Assembly: GCA_003669575.1 (NCBI GenBank) | Contig: QWOR01000040.1 | Span: 1-6,471 of the forward strand | Direction: 5' to 3' | Origin: Planctomycetota bacterium | Lineage (GTDB): Bacteria; Planctomycetota; Planctomycetia; Planctomycetales; Planctomycetaceae | Length of the DNA: 6,471 bases | Part shown: positions 1 to 5,635 of the stretch, piece after piece | Layout of the letters: the number at the start of each line of letters is the position of its first letter | Numbering within the stretch: position 1 is the first letter of the stretch | The notes under the pieces: model-generated | What the model was told of the DNA's origin: nothing | Databases searched by the model: none | Seen by the model: the letters and a program-made list of their open reading frames with translations, nothing else | Position numbers and translations under genes: made by a program

Positions 1-3
1 CTC

Positions 4-522
4 ATGAAAAACGAAGAAACACTGCAGTGTAAAGTCTCCGCGTTCAACTTCGGTCCGAAGGGCGGCGTGGAGGGGCTCCTCGTTGTCGCCGATGGCCACC
101 CGGCTCAAGTGGTATTCCCGCATGAGACCGGGACAGAAGTGGCGAAGTCGATCACAGTCGGCCAATCCCTTTCACTCAAGGTCGAAACGGAACCCGCTTC
201 TCCCAAGGGCGAGCCCGCGCACGCGGTCTATCGCTTTATTGCCATGACCTCCGACAAGAAGACGGACAAGAACACGACCACGCACAAAGGAGCGATTTCC
301 GGTAAAGTGGAACGATTGAACTATGCTCGGCACGGCGAGGCCAACGGCGTGGTCCTCGACACGGGGGACTTTATCCATCTGAAGCCGGATGGCATGCGAC
401 AGATCGATCTGAAAGTCGGAGATCACGTCGACGCTGACGGCAAGGTTCATCCCATGGAACTGGGCGGGCGAGTTGTCGATGCCACGATCGTCAATGGCAT
501 TCACTTGAATGGCAAGCATTGA
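4..522 (+). CDS. Uncharacterised protein with two tandem beta-rich units
   Basis: I do not recognise a named family. The 172-residue product has no signal peptide or membrane segment and is probably cytoplasmic. It reads as an internal duplication. Unit 1 (about residues 7-80) and unit 2 (about 97-168) each begin with a KV...(F/L)N(F/Y) stretch. Each continues with a small, Gly-containing beta pattern ending in V(V/L) and an acidic turn, then a hydrophobic strand followed by Pro. Each closes with a (T/K)VG(Q/D).(L/V) segment. A polar Lys/Thr-rich linker (82-95) joins them. The alternating hydrophobic pattern suggests small beta-barrel or OB-like modules, which is inference. The ATG lies three bases from the window edge and the frame stays open upstream, so a longer N-terminus cannot be excluded, although M-K-N-E-E looks like a normal start. 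It lies 63 bp upstream of the exporter ATPase on the same strand; no functional link is shown. Confidence 0.75.
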   Translation: MKNEETLQCKVSAFNFGPKGGVEGLLVVADGHPAQVVFPHETGTEVAKSITVGQSLSLKVETEPASPKGEPAHAVYRFIAMTSDKKTDKNTTTHKGAISGKVERLNYARHGEANGVVLDTGDFIHLKPDGMRQIDLKVGDHVDADGKVHPMELGGRVVDATIVNGIHLNGKH

Positions 523-559
523 TTTGAAGCCGCTGCCCCTCGCTGAGATGTGAACCCGG

Positions 560-565
560 TATAAT
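560..565 (+). promoter_or_regulatory. Perfect TATAAT -10-like hexamer before the ABC ATPase gene
   Basis: A perfect TATAAT lies in the gap between the first gene and the ATPase gene, preceded by GG rather than an extended TG. No convincing -35 hexamer is found at 16-18 bp spacing. Transcription starting about 7 bases downstream would begin near 572, inside the GAGGAG ribosome site, leaving almost no leader. It may be a true promoter that separates the exporter from the upstream gene, or a chance match. Confidence 0.4.
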
Positions 566-570
566 TCGGT

Positions 571-576
571 GAGGAG
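571..576 (+). promoter_or_regulatory. Ribosome binding site that decides the ATPase start
   Basis: GAGGAG is 9 bases before the ATG at 586 but only 3 bases before the in-frame ATG at 580. Normal spacing therefore favours 586. Confidence 0.55.
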
Positions 577-585
577 CCAATGACC

Positions 586-1470
586 ATGTCGACCGACGGG
601 AGCCGTGAAAGAATTGAGACACCATCGAATCCCGAGCTTCACGGCTCCCTTCGTTCTGTTCCCTCGCCCGTTCGTTGGATTATCGAGACTCACTCTCTGA
701 CCAAAAAGTATCATGACCATGTGGTCGTCGATGGGCTGACGCTGGCGATCAGCTCCGGCCAGATCTTTGGACTCCTGGGTCCCAACGGAGCGGGTAAGAG
801 TACGTTCATGAAGATGCTGGTCACGCTGTTGCCACCAACGAGTGGAACGGCCAGCATCGCGGGCATCGATTTACTACAGCACCCTTCCCTGGTCCGACAG
901 GAAATCGGGTACGTCCCCCAGTTGCTCTCCGCAGACTCGATGCTGACTGGCTATGAGAATTTACTGATCTTCGCCCAGTTGTATGATCTGCCTCGCCAGG
1001 AACGCACGCTGCGGATCGAACAGGCATTAAAGACAGCCGGGCTCTCCGATGTCGCTCAGAATCTGGTCGGAACATACTCCGGAGGGATGATTCGCCGTCT
1101 GGAGATTGTCACCGCGACGCTGCATCGACCGAAGATCCTGTTTCTGGATGAGCCGACCGTCGGGCTGGATCCGGTTGCACGACATGGGATCTGGCGACAG
1201 ATCCGGGGATTTGTGGACGACCACGGCATGACGGTCGTGCTGACGACCCACCAGATGGACGAGGCCGATGCCATCTGTGACCGCATCGCCATCATGGTTT
1301 CCGGAAAGGTCCGCGCCTTGGGGACGGTCGACGAACTCAAAGCCGGGATGAACATCCCGGAGGCCACGCTCGATGACGTGTTCTCTTTCTACGCCGGATC
1401 CACAAACCAGACAGGAGAGCAGTTCCGTGACATCGCCACCACTCGCCGTGCCGCTGCCCGACTGGGATGA
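586..1470 (+). CDS. ABC-2 type exporter ATP-binding protein (DrrA-like)
   Basis: This is the cytoplasmic ATPase that powers the membrane permease encoded next. In the 294-residue product the nucleotide-binding domain starts near residue 33. Visible motifs are Walker A GPNGAGKST (about 65-73), Q-loop Gln near 112, signature YSGGM (about 164-168, with Tyr in place of the usual Leu), Walker B ILFLDEP (about 184-190) with its catalytic Glu, and the H-loop in TTHQMDEAD (His near 222). The tail contains ATLDDVF, the C-terminal motif typical of DrrA/NodI-type exporters. Only about ten residues separate the ELKA segment from it, so the regulatory subdomain of longer DrrA proteins is absent. About 30 polar residues precede the domain. 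The start at 586 was chosen over 580 from ribosome-site spacing. The 3' end overlaps the permease gene by 44 bp. The substrate cannot be told from sequence; drug, lipid or polysaccharide export are all seen in this family. Confidence 0.93.
   Translation: MSTDGSRERIETPSNPELHGSLRSVPSPVRWIIETHSLTKKYHDHVVVDGLTLAISSGQIFGLLGPNGAGKSTFMKMLVTLLPPTSGTASIAGIDLLQHPSLVRQEIGYVPQLLSADSMLTGYENLLIFAQLYDLPRQERTLRIEQALKTAGLSDVAQNLVGTYSGGMIRRLEIVTATLHRPKILFLDEPTVGLDPVARHGIWRQIRGFVDDHGMTVVLTTHQMDEADAICDRIAIMVSGKVRALGTVDELKAGMNIPEATLDDVFSFYAGSTNQTGEQFRDIATTRRAAARLG
1413..1417 (+). promoter_or_regulatory. Ribosome binding site for a GTG start of the permease
   Basis: AGGAG lies 9 bases before the in-frame GTG at 1427, inside the end of the ATPase gene. 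It supports GTG 1427 over the upstream in-frame ATG at 1373, before which I see no comparable site. Confidence 0.55.
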
Positions 1471-2266
1471 TCCCCTGCCAACCCCTGCCGTGTCCCCGGA
1501 GAGCTTTCTCCGAAAGACATTCGCAATTGTCGGGATGGATATCCGCAAGCTGCGTCGCGATCCCAGCGAATTGCTGACACGGGCGATCCAGCCGGCGCTG
1601 TGGCTGCTGGTCTTTGGACAGGTGTTTACGCACGCCCGATCGATCCCCACTGGACAACTGCCCTACCAGGACTTCATGGCCCCCGGGATACTCGCTCAGA
1701 GCGTGTTATTCATCGCCATTTTTTACGGCATTGCGGTCATCTGGGAGCGAGATCTGGGCATCGTCCACAAGATGCTCGCGACTCCGACTCCGCGGGCTGC
1801 ACTCGTTTTGGGAAAGGGTCTGTCGGCTGGTGTTCGAGCACTGTCGCAGGCACTGATCATCTATTTCCTGGCCTGGTGGCTGGGCGTCAAGTTGAACTGG
1901 CACCCACTCGCAGTTGCGGGTGTTCTGGTCGCTGTGGTACTGGGGGCCGCCCTGTTTTCAACGTTCTCACTGATCATTGCGTGTCTGGTTAAGACCCGAG
2001 AGCGATTCATGGGCGTGGGGCAGGTCATGACGATGCCGTTGTTCTTTGCCAGTAATGCCATCTACCCCATCTCGATGATGCCGTCCTGGCTGAAGGCTGT
2101 CGCCTGGGCGAACCCGCTGACCTACGAAGTGGATGCACTGCGTTCACTCATGCTCGCCAACAGCCATAGTGAGTTTGGTCTCCTGATGGACTTCACGGTA
2201 CTGATTTCGACCACGCTGGTACTCACTCTGATTGGCGCTCGACTGTATCCCCGCTTGGCGACTTGA
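1427..2266 (+). CDS. ABC-2 type exporter permease (DrrB-like)
   Basis: This is the integral inner-membrane partner of the preceding ATPase. From GTG 1427 the product has 279 residues. After a Pro-rich cytoplasmic N-terminus (about 1-30) and a short amphipathic segment, I see six hydrophobic stretches at about 57-69, 86-105, 137-153, 161-188, 197-217 and 254-270, the usual ABC2_membrane topology. Family hallmarks are the WERDLGIVHKMLATPTPR cytoplasmic loop after the second segment, which contacts the ATPase, and the NPLTYEVDALRSLM segment before the last one. The start is inferred from an AGGAG site; an in-frame ATG at 1373 would add 18 residues and lengthen the overlap with the ATPase from 44 to 98 bp. 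The overlap suggests coupled translation and fixed stoichiometry. Each protein is probably a half-unit acting as a dimer, as in DrrAB. Substrate unknown. Confidence 0.9.
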   Translation: MTSPPLAVPLPDWDDPLPTPAVSPESFLRKTFAIVGMDIRKLRRDPSELLTRAIQPALWLLVFGQVFTHARSIPTGQLPYQDFMAPGILAQSVLFIAIFYGIAVIWERDLGIVHKMLATPTPRAALVLGKGLSAGVRALSQALIIYFLAWWLGVKLNWHPLAVAGVLVAVVLGAALFSTFSLIIACLVKTRERFMGVGQVMTMPLFFASNAIYPISMMPSWLKAVAWANPLTYEVDALRSLMLANSHSEFGLLMDFTVLISTTLVLTLIGARLYPRLAT

Positions 2267-2277
2267 TGCGAGATGCA

Positions 2278-2297
2278 CCCGGCCAATTCTGGCCGGG
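2278..2297. terminator. Perfect 8-bp stem hairpin between convergent genes
   Basis: CCCGGCCA and TGGCCGGG form a perfect stem around a 4-base ATTC loop, 11 bases after the permease stop and 19 bases beyond the end of the opposing SRPBCC gene. No T-tract follows on either strand, so it is not a textbook intrinsic terminator. Its position between converging genes still fits a bidirectional transcription stop or mRNA 3'-end protection. Confidence 0.55.
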
Positions 2298-2316
2298 CGA
2301 CCCTGCCCTCTGTTCC

Positions 2317-2724
2317 TCAACGCTTCGTCATCACGTATTGAGAAAATCGGTTGAGTATTGCCTGCCAACCGTCGCGTTGCTGATCAATCGAGTGTGATGA
2401 TTCGGCATCAAATGAGACACGAACCTTGACATCAGCGGGATCTTGGATGAATTCAACCTTGGCGTTGCGATCACCAAAGGAGTATTCAATCAACTCGTTC
2501 GTGACAATTCTGGTGTATGTCCCGGCAAAATCGAAACCAAGGCTCCCATCCTTTGCCTCCATCCGCGAAGAGAACTTGCCACCGACACGCAAGTCCACTT
2601 CAGCCGCTGTGGTGTGCCAGTCATCAGAGGCTGCATTCCAATTCTTGATATCGCCTGGGGTCGTGTAAGCTCGCCAGACGGCATCCACTGGTGCGGAGAC
2701 AGTGGTTTCAACAACGATTTGCAT
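2317..2724 (-). CDS. SRPBCC/AHSA1-like START-fold protein
   Basis: A 135-residue single-domain protein, the normal length for small SRPBCC (polyketide cyclase/AHSA1-type) proteins, which have a hydrophobic ligand pocket inside a helix-grip fold. The N-terminal strand I-V-V-E-T-T-V-S-A-P (3-12) leads into V-D-A-V-W-R-A-Y helix 1 (13-20). The TTPGDIKNWN turn (21-30) is the usual post-helix loop, VGGKFSSRMEAKDG (48-60) the central hairpin, and FDFAGTYTRIV...LIEYSF (64-83) the core strands. The terminal helix DGWQAILNRFSQYV (118-131) covers the pocket. The ATG at 2724 starts the conserved strand; an in-frame TTG at 2745 would add seven atypical residues and has no ribosome site. No signal peptide is seen, so it is probably cytoplasmic. 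It stands alone, convergent with the exporter, and its ligand or activity cannot be inferred. G+C is lower (about 45% over 2401-2520) than in the outer genes. Confidence 0.85.
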   Translation of the reverse strand: MQIVVETTVSAPVDAVWRAYTTPGDIKNWNAASDDWHTTAAEVDLRVGGKFSSRMEAKDGSLGFDFAGTYTRIVTNELIEYSFGDRNAKVEFIQDPADVKVRVSFDAESSHSIDQQRDGWQAILNRFSQYVMTKR

Positions 2725-2891
2725 GTGCAGAGCCTGCGGAGCCAAGTGTTTGAAGTTGCAGTCACATCAACTGCGATACAACTTGTCGATTGGGACGGGG
2801 AGGAATCGACAGCGGGACGAAGTTTTTCAGCAGCGAACAAGTAATCGTCCGCCGGGTGAATCAGCCAAATTGTTGACGGGGTGCCGCAGAC
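2725..2891. other. Gene-free stretch upstream of the SRPBCC gene
   Basis: I see no credible coding frame, RNA gene or strong hairpin here. It should contain the promoter of the SRPBCC gene on the - strand, but no clear -35/-10 pair stands out. The rest of the gap, up to 3035, is occupied by a repeat element. Confidence 0.4.
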
Positions 2892-3033
2892 GCTGGGTGG
2901 CACGGGTTGCCGCTTTGGGCTACCGGGGCGGCGGAGCCGGTGGAGGTTTTCACAACCAGAGGTCTATCACGACATGTCTCTTACACCAAGGCACACTGGT
3001 AGGCTCCAAAGCAAGCCAACCGTTGCCACCCCT
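2892..3033. repeat. MITE-like repeat, copy A (about 142 bp, imperfect terminal inverted repeats)
   Basis: The left end GGGTGGCACGGGTTGCC (2895-2911) and right end GCCAACCGTTGCCACCC (3015-3031) are inverted repeats matching at 14 of 17 positions. A second element of nearly equal length and the same end sequences lies at 3439-3580. Both share GCTGGGTGGCAYGGGTTG on the left and CTC(C)AAAGCA(A)GCCAAC then CCACCC on the right, so they are in the same orientation. The interiors differ. No transposase is encoded and no target-site duplication is visible. I recall similar repeats between planctomycete genes but cannot verify this here. The right end stops 2 bp from the stop codon of the neighbouring small gene. 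Confidence 0.7.
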
Positions 3034-3035
3034 CG

Positions 3036-3398
3036 CTACAACCCCGTGTGATCCACTCTTTCGTAGCGTTCGGTGACACAGGATTTTTTGTCTAATAAGA
3101 ATGCTACTCGCTCAACACTAACGACGAATCCAAAACCATGTGACTGCTTTCTAGTGCACACAAGAAAAACATCTCCATAAATCCGTTGCGTCACATGCTT
3201 GCCTGACTTATCTACCACCTTCGCATCAAAGTGTTTATAGCACAACTTACACGTATAGCCTTCTTTCGACATGACCTCTTTTACCTCCGCCATGAAAACC
3301 CCAGCAAATGACTCAATGCGAGGATTGTCTGCACGGCCGGTAGCACATGCCCACAGTGAGAGTACGAGAGACAATGTCAACAGATTGGTTCTCATCAT
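3036..3398 (-). CDS. Small secreted protein with CxxC motif, function unknown
   Basis: A 120-residue product I cannot assign to a family. The N-terminus is a clear export signal: M-M-R-T, then a hydrophobic core LLTLSLVLSLWA (6-17), with possible signal peptidase I cleavage after GRA (23). A lipobox reading (L-W-A-C18) is possible but has an unusual Trp. The mature part is basic and has C50-K-L-C53 plus C81 and C107. Four cysteines suggest disulphides or a metal site; this is inference. Starts at 3398 and 3395 are tandem ATGs, with a weak GAAGAAG site 6 bases upstream. G+C is about 43% over 3061-3300, against 57-70% in flanking genes I counted. It lies between two copies of a repeat element, and its TAG stop is four bases from the terminal inverted repeat of copy A, so the C-terminus may have been cut or reset by insertion. 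It is probably a real but possibly transferred or decaying gene. Confidence 0.6.
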   Translation of the reverse strand: MMRTNLLTLSLVLSLWACATGRADNPRIESFAGVFMAEVKEVMSKEGYTCKLCYKHFDAKVVDKSGKHVTQRIYGDVFLVCTRKQSHGFGFVVSVERVAFLLDKKSCVTERYERVDHTGL

Positions 3399-3438
3399 GG
3401 CTCACTTCTTCAAATAATCAGGAACTTGTTGCCCTTCG

Positions 3439-3580
3439 GCTGGGTGGCATGGGTTGGCCCGCTAGGAGGCCTACCCGCATGCAACGCACGAGAGGCTACC
3501 TCGCAGATGAGCCTGAGGCAGTGACATCTTCCGGGCACGCCGACACGGTAAACTCAAAGCAGCCAACTTGGGCCACCCTG
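3439..3580. repeat. MITE-like repeat, copy B
   Basis: This is the second member of the family at 2892-3033. Left end GGGTGGCATGGGTTGGC (3442-3458) and right end GCCAACTTGGGCCACCC (3562-3578) match as inverted repeats at 13 of 17 positions. The mismatches are clustered at positions 8-11, leaving GGGTGGC and GTTGGC perfect at both ends. It begins about 40 bp upstream of the start of the small secreted gene, so it may have displaced or replaced that gene's promoter. The interior is unlike copy A, so the ends are what is conserved. Confidence 0.7.
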
Positions 3581-3624
3581 CGGCCTTTAATCCCTGTCCA
3601 TAAGCAAATAGGGCGAATCAATCG

Positions 3625-3741
3625 CCTTCCTGCTTCTCTTCGTTTCCTTCTGTTCAAATCCAAACTGCCACGCGACGAGTCGACGATGACTTCCGGGGCA
3701 GGAAGATGAGGGTGAACAGAAGGTAACGAAGAGAAGGAAGG
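3625..3741. repeat. Long hairpin-forming inverted repeat with ~30-bp arms
   Basis: The left arm (3625-3656) and right arm (3713-3741) are reverse complements over about 29 bases, with one mismatch and one 3-base gap. Both arms contain CTTCTCTTCGTT and CCTTCTGTTCA in the same order when the right arm is read on the other strand. The enclosed 56 bases (3657-3712) are not coding. A transcript across it would fold into a long stable stem. It resembles dispersed intergenic repeats that I recall from planctomycetes, but no second copy is present here. It could act as a strong transcription barrier or be a non-autonomous mobile element. Confidence 0.75.
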
Positions 3742-3951
3742 GCTGTGGGAGTTGCGAGCGAGGGATGAGGCTAAGTGGCGAGTCGGTCAAAGACACTTAA
3801 ATTAGGATGCATGGACCGAGTGATCACGTCCAAGTCTCTGGACAAGCCCTGTGACGACCGCCCTCGCTGACGCTTCGAGTTGGTTACGGAAATGCCGTTG
3901 GGGCATAGGCGCAAGGCAGGCACCGTTCGCAGCCACTGGGCGTTGGACTAC
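3742..3951. other. Gene-free stretch downstream of the lipoprotein gene
   Basis: I see no supported gene here. It contains one short dispersed motif (3861-3884), a weak 5-bp stem (3828-3832 with 3839-3843) and an 8-bp palindrome GTGATCAC (3820-3827). No clear terminator for the - strand lipoprotein gene is visible; the hairpin repeat at 3625-3741 is the first strong structure downstream of it. Confidence 0.4.
3861..3884. repeat. Short dispersed planctomycete-type intergenic motif
   Basis: The + strand reads CCCTCGCTGACGCTTCGAGT followed by TGGT. Its reverse complement would translate as T-N-S-K-R-Q-R-G. I remember near-identical N-P-K-R-Q-R-G strings in many spurious planctomycete ORF translations, where they mark a short dispersed intergenic repeat. 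Only one copy is present in this window, so the repeat status rests on memory. Confidence 0.4.
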
Positions 3952-5409
3952 CTACTCAGCCTTGGCGGACTTGGTACTGCTCACTGGCTTCACTGCGATC
4001 TTGCCGCCCAGAACCGTGTCGGCCTGTTTGAGGTCGAAGGGAGCTGCGGTCACGACGCCGTTGGCGTTGACCAGCCAGTACTGGGGAACCGTGGTGACTC
4101 CGTAGTGGCGGGCGATCGGGTTGTTGACGCCGCGGCTGGACACATCTGAAAAGAAGATGTTGTGCCAGGAGATCGAGTGCTTCTCAATGAAGTGGTCGAC
4201 GGTTGCCTGGTCCTTGTCGAGATTCACACCGACGACCATCAACCCGCGATCTTCGTACTTCTGAGCGATCGCCTGCAACTGGGGCAGATCGTTCTGGAAT
4301 GTCTGAGAGTTTGATGCCCAGAAGACCACCAGCACGGGATGGCCCGCGAACTGATCAATCGAGATGTACCCCCCATCGATCGTCGACCCCGCAAACTCCG
4401 TCAGCTTTTCGCCCTGCAGCCGCAGCCGTCGCAACACGCCTGCTGTGGTTTCCTGGAATGGTGAATCTGGGAACTTCTCTTCGATGGCCGTATAGCAGGC
4501 CGTGGCATCCTCGATCAGTCCAACCTGCTCACACAGCCGACCAGCTGCCATCAGATTCATGGCAGCACGATTGGTTTCCTGGGGGAACTTTTCGGCAAAG
4601 AGTCGGGCCTGTCCGGCGAAGGTCGCAGCCTTCTTCGTGTCCTGACGTCCCGCTTGTGCGGCGAGTACCTGCGTCAGTTGCACGACACGCAAGGCCGATT
4701 CGACCGCAGCAAACGATGTCTTGTCCCGTTTGTAGAGTGCTTCCGCGTTATCCGACAAAAGCTGGGCCTGGTCGGCTTCACCGCGAATGGCCAGCTGTTT
4801 GCGAGATTCGGTCAGGTAGTAGACCGCATTGTTAAACAGCTGAGCCTGCTCCTGATTGTCCTTCGTTTCAGCGATCACTTCCAAGGCCAGATCGACGGTC
4901 TTGTGCCAGCGACGCAGCTGTTCCTTGGCCGCCTCTTCGGGCGTGAGTTTGACTTCCTTAAACTCGCCGGGCTTGCCCGCGATCGGCTCGCGAATCAGGT
5001 GAGCGGGCGAGGCCTTTAGCAGAGCCATCTCGCGGAGCTTGAATTCCGGAGTTCCGGGCTCGGGTGCCGCAGCGGCATCGTCCTCCTCGGCGGCGACATC
5101 CTGGTCATCTTCCAGTTCGGCGTCGAGATCTTCCTTGGCTTCCTCGCTCAAGGGTTTCGCCGCAGGGGCAGCCTTCTTCGCCTTCGGCGTGAGGACAGGC
5201 AACTCGCCAGCGGTCGTTACCACACCACCGTCAATCTCATTGGTCGAGAGTGGGCCAGTCGGCGTCGACTCAGATGCGACAGCTGCATCACCCTCACCGG
5301 TGACAAACTGGCTCTGTGGAGTCGAGGACTCTCCGCAGCCTGCGACAAAGACGCAGGCAACGAGTACGAGACCAGACCAAAAATCCGCATTGATTCCGAC
5401 ATCGCGCAT
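3952..5409 (-). CDS. Lipoprotein with cysteine-less thioredoxin-like (TlpA/AhpC) domain
   Basis: A 485-residue envelope protein. A signal peptide with hydrophobic core (11-22) ends in the lipobox VAGC (22-25), so Cys25 should be lipidated. A disordered stretch follows, with an Ala/Lys-rich part (75-90) and a strongly acidic run (93-112). Residues 121-335 are mostly helical; AATFAGQARLFAEKFP and DATACYTAIEEKFPDSPF (261-318) look like TPR-type repeats. The C-terminal domain (about 336-475) has the thioredoxin-like pattern: GGYISIDQFAGHPVLVVFWAS, a long helix, the LMVVGVNLDKD strand (390-400), and the cis-proline loop TTVPQYWLV (439-447, Pro442). Where TlpA-type proteins have W-C-x-x-C, this one has N-S368-Q-T-F371, so both redox cysteines are gone. 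It probably binds proteins or acts as a scaffold rather than reducing disulphides (inference). The start at 5409 has AGGGAGGGG six bases upstream. Divergent from the gene at 5636. Confidence 0.9.
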   Translation of the reverse strand: MRDVGINADFWSGLVLVACVFVAGCGESSTPQSQFVTGEGDAAVASESTPTGPLSTNEIDGGVVTTAGELPVLTPKAKKAAPAAKPLSEEAKEDLDAELEDDQDVAAEEDDAAAAPEPGTPEFKLREMALLKASPAHLIREPIAGKPGEFKEVKLTPEEAAKEQLRRWHKTVDLALEVIAETKDNQEQAQLFNNAVYYLTESRKQLAIRGEADQAQLLSDNAEALYKRDKTSFAAVESALRVVQLTQVLAAQAGRQDTKKAATFAGQARLFAEKFPQETNRAAMNLMAAGRLCEQVGLIEDATACYTAIEEKFPDSPFQETTAGVLRRLRLQGEKLTEFAGSTIDGGYISIDQFAGHPVLVVFWASNSQTFQNDLPQLQAIAQKYEDRGLMVVGVNLDKDQATVDHFIEKHSISWHNIFFSDVSSRGVNNPIARHYGVTTVPQYWLVNANGVVTAAPFDLKQADTVLGGKIAVKPVSSTKSAKAE

Positions 5410-5415
5410 GACATG

Positions 5416-5424
5416 CCCCTCCCT
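5416..5424 (-). promoter_or_regulatory. Strong ribosome binding site of the lipoprotein gene
   Basis: On the - strand AGGGAGGGG ends six bases before the ATG at 5409. This fixes the start just ahead of the signal peptide and argues against longer upstream frames. Confidence 0.6.
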
Positions 5425-5444
5425 GGACCGGCAAACAGGTCAGG

Positions 5445-5474
5445 TTTGTAAGCAAAATCTGCCGAACGAGGCAA
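5445..5474 (-). promoter_or_regulatory. Possible sigma70-type promoter for the lipoprotein gene
   Basis: On the - strand TTGCCT (5474-5469) and TACAAA (5450-5445) are 18 bases apart, each matching four of six consensus positions. Transcription would start near 5438, leaving about a 28-base leader that includes the ribosome site. The match is weak and could be chance. Confidence 0.22.
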
Positions 5475-5635
5475 GAGGAAGGTTGGCCGGGACAGCTGTG
5501 GCGGAACTCCGGGCGGACTCGGGGCCCCTACTTCCCCCTTGCTCGATCTGGTCAGCGGCTTGATACTGACACTGACGACAGCTGTGCGAATGGGCCAATC
5601 GGCCGTGACTTGCTCTCTGCGCCCCGTGAGTCCTC

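Noticed and set aside
172..720. 182-codon open frame on the - strand
   Set aside because: It lies antisense to the first gene and the start of the ABC ATPase, has no domain pattern, and mirrors GC-rich codons of real genes.
1027..1650. 207-codon open frame on the - strand
   Set aside because: It is antisense to the ATPase signature/Walker B region and the permease start. Composition is shadow-like with no recognisable motif.
2443..2844. 133-codon open frame on the + strand
   Set aside because: It is antisense to the well-supported SRPBCC gene and has no motif of its own.
2490..2903. 137-codon open frame on the - strand running from the repeat into the SRPBCC gene
   Set aside because: It is out of frame with the SRPBCC protein over most of its length and has no ribosome site or domain. 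I considered an upstream gene remnant but could not support it.
2892..3580. Composite transposon made of the two repeat copies and the gene between them
   Set aside because: There is no transposase in the window, no target-site duplication at the outer ends, and only one small cargo gene. Independent insertions explain it equally well.
3347..3709. 120-codon open frame on the + strand
   Set aside because: It crosses the start of the small secreted gene, repeat copy B and one arm of the hairpin repeat, so it is a product of repeat sequence.
3036..3741. CRISPR array or retron-like RNA locus in the repeat-rich gap
   Set aside because: There are no regularly spaced identical short repeats, and no cas or reverse transcriptase gene nearby. 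The repeats are two distinct inverted-repeat classes.
3820..3843. GTGATCAC palindrome and adjacent GTCCA/TGGAC stem as operator or terminator
   Set aside because: Both are too short to stand out from chance, with no T-tract and no nearby gene start.
4203..4835. 210-codon Arg/Pro/Ser-rich open frame on the + strand
   Set aside because: It is antisense to the lipoprotein gene. The composition is typical of reverse-strand translation of a GC-rich gene.
5039..5563. 174-codon Ser/Ala-rich open frame on the + strand
   Set aside because: Its serine runs are the antisense image of the acidic and alanine-rich linker of the lipoprotein.
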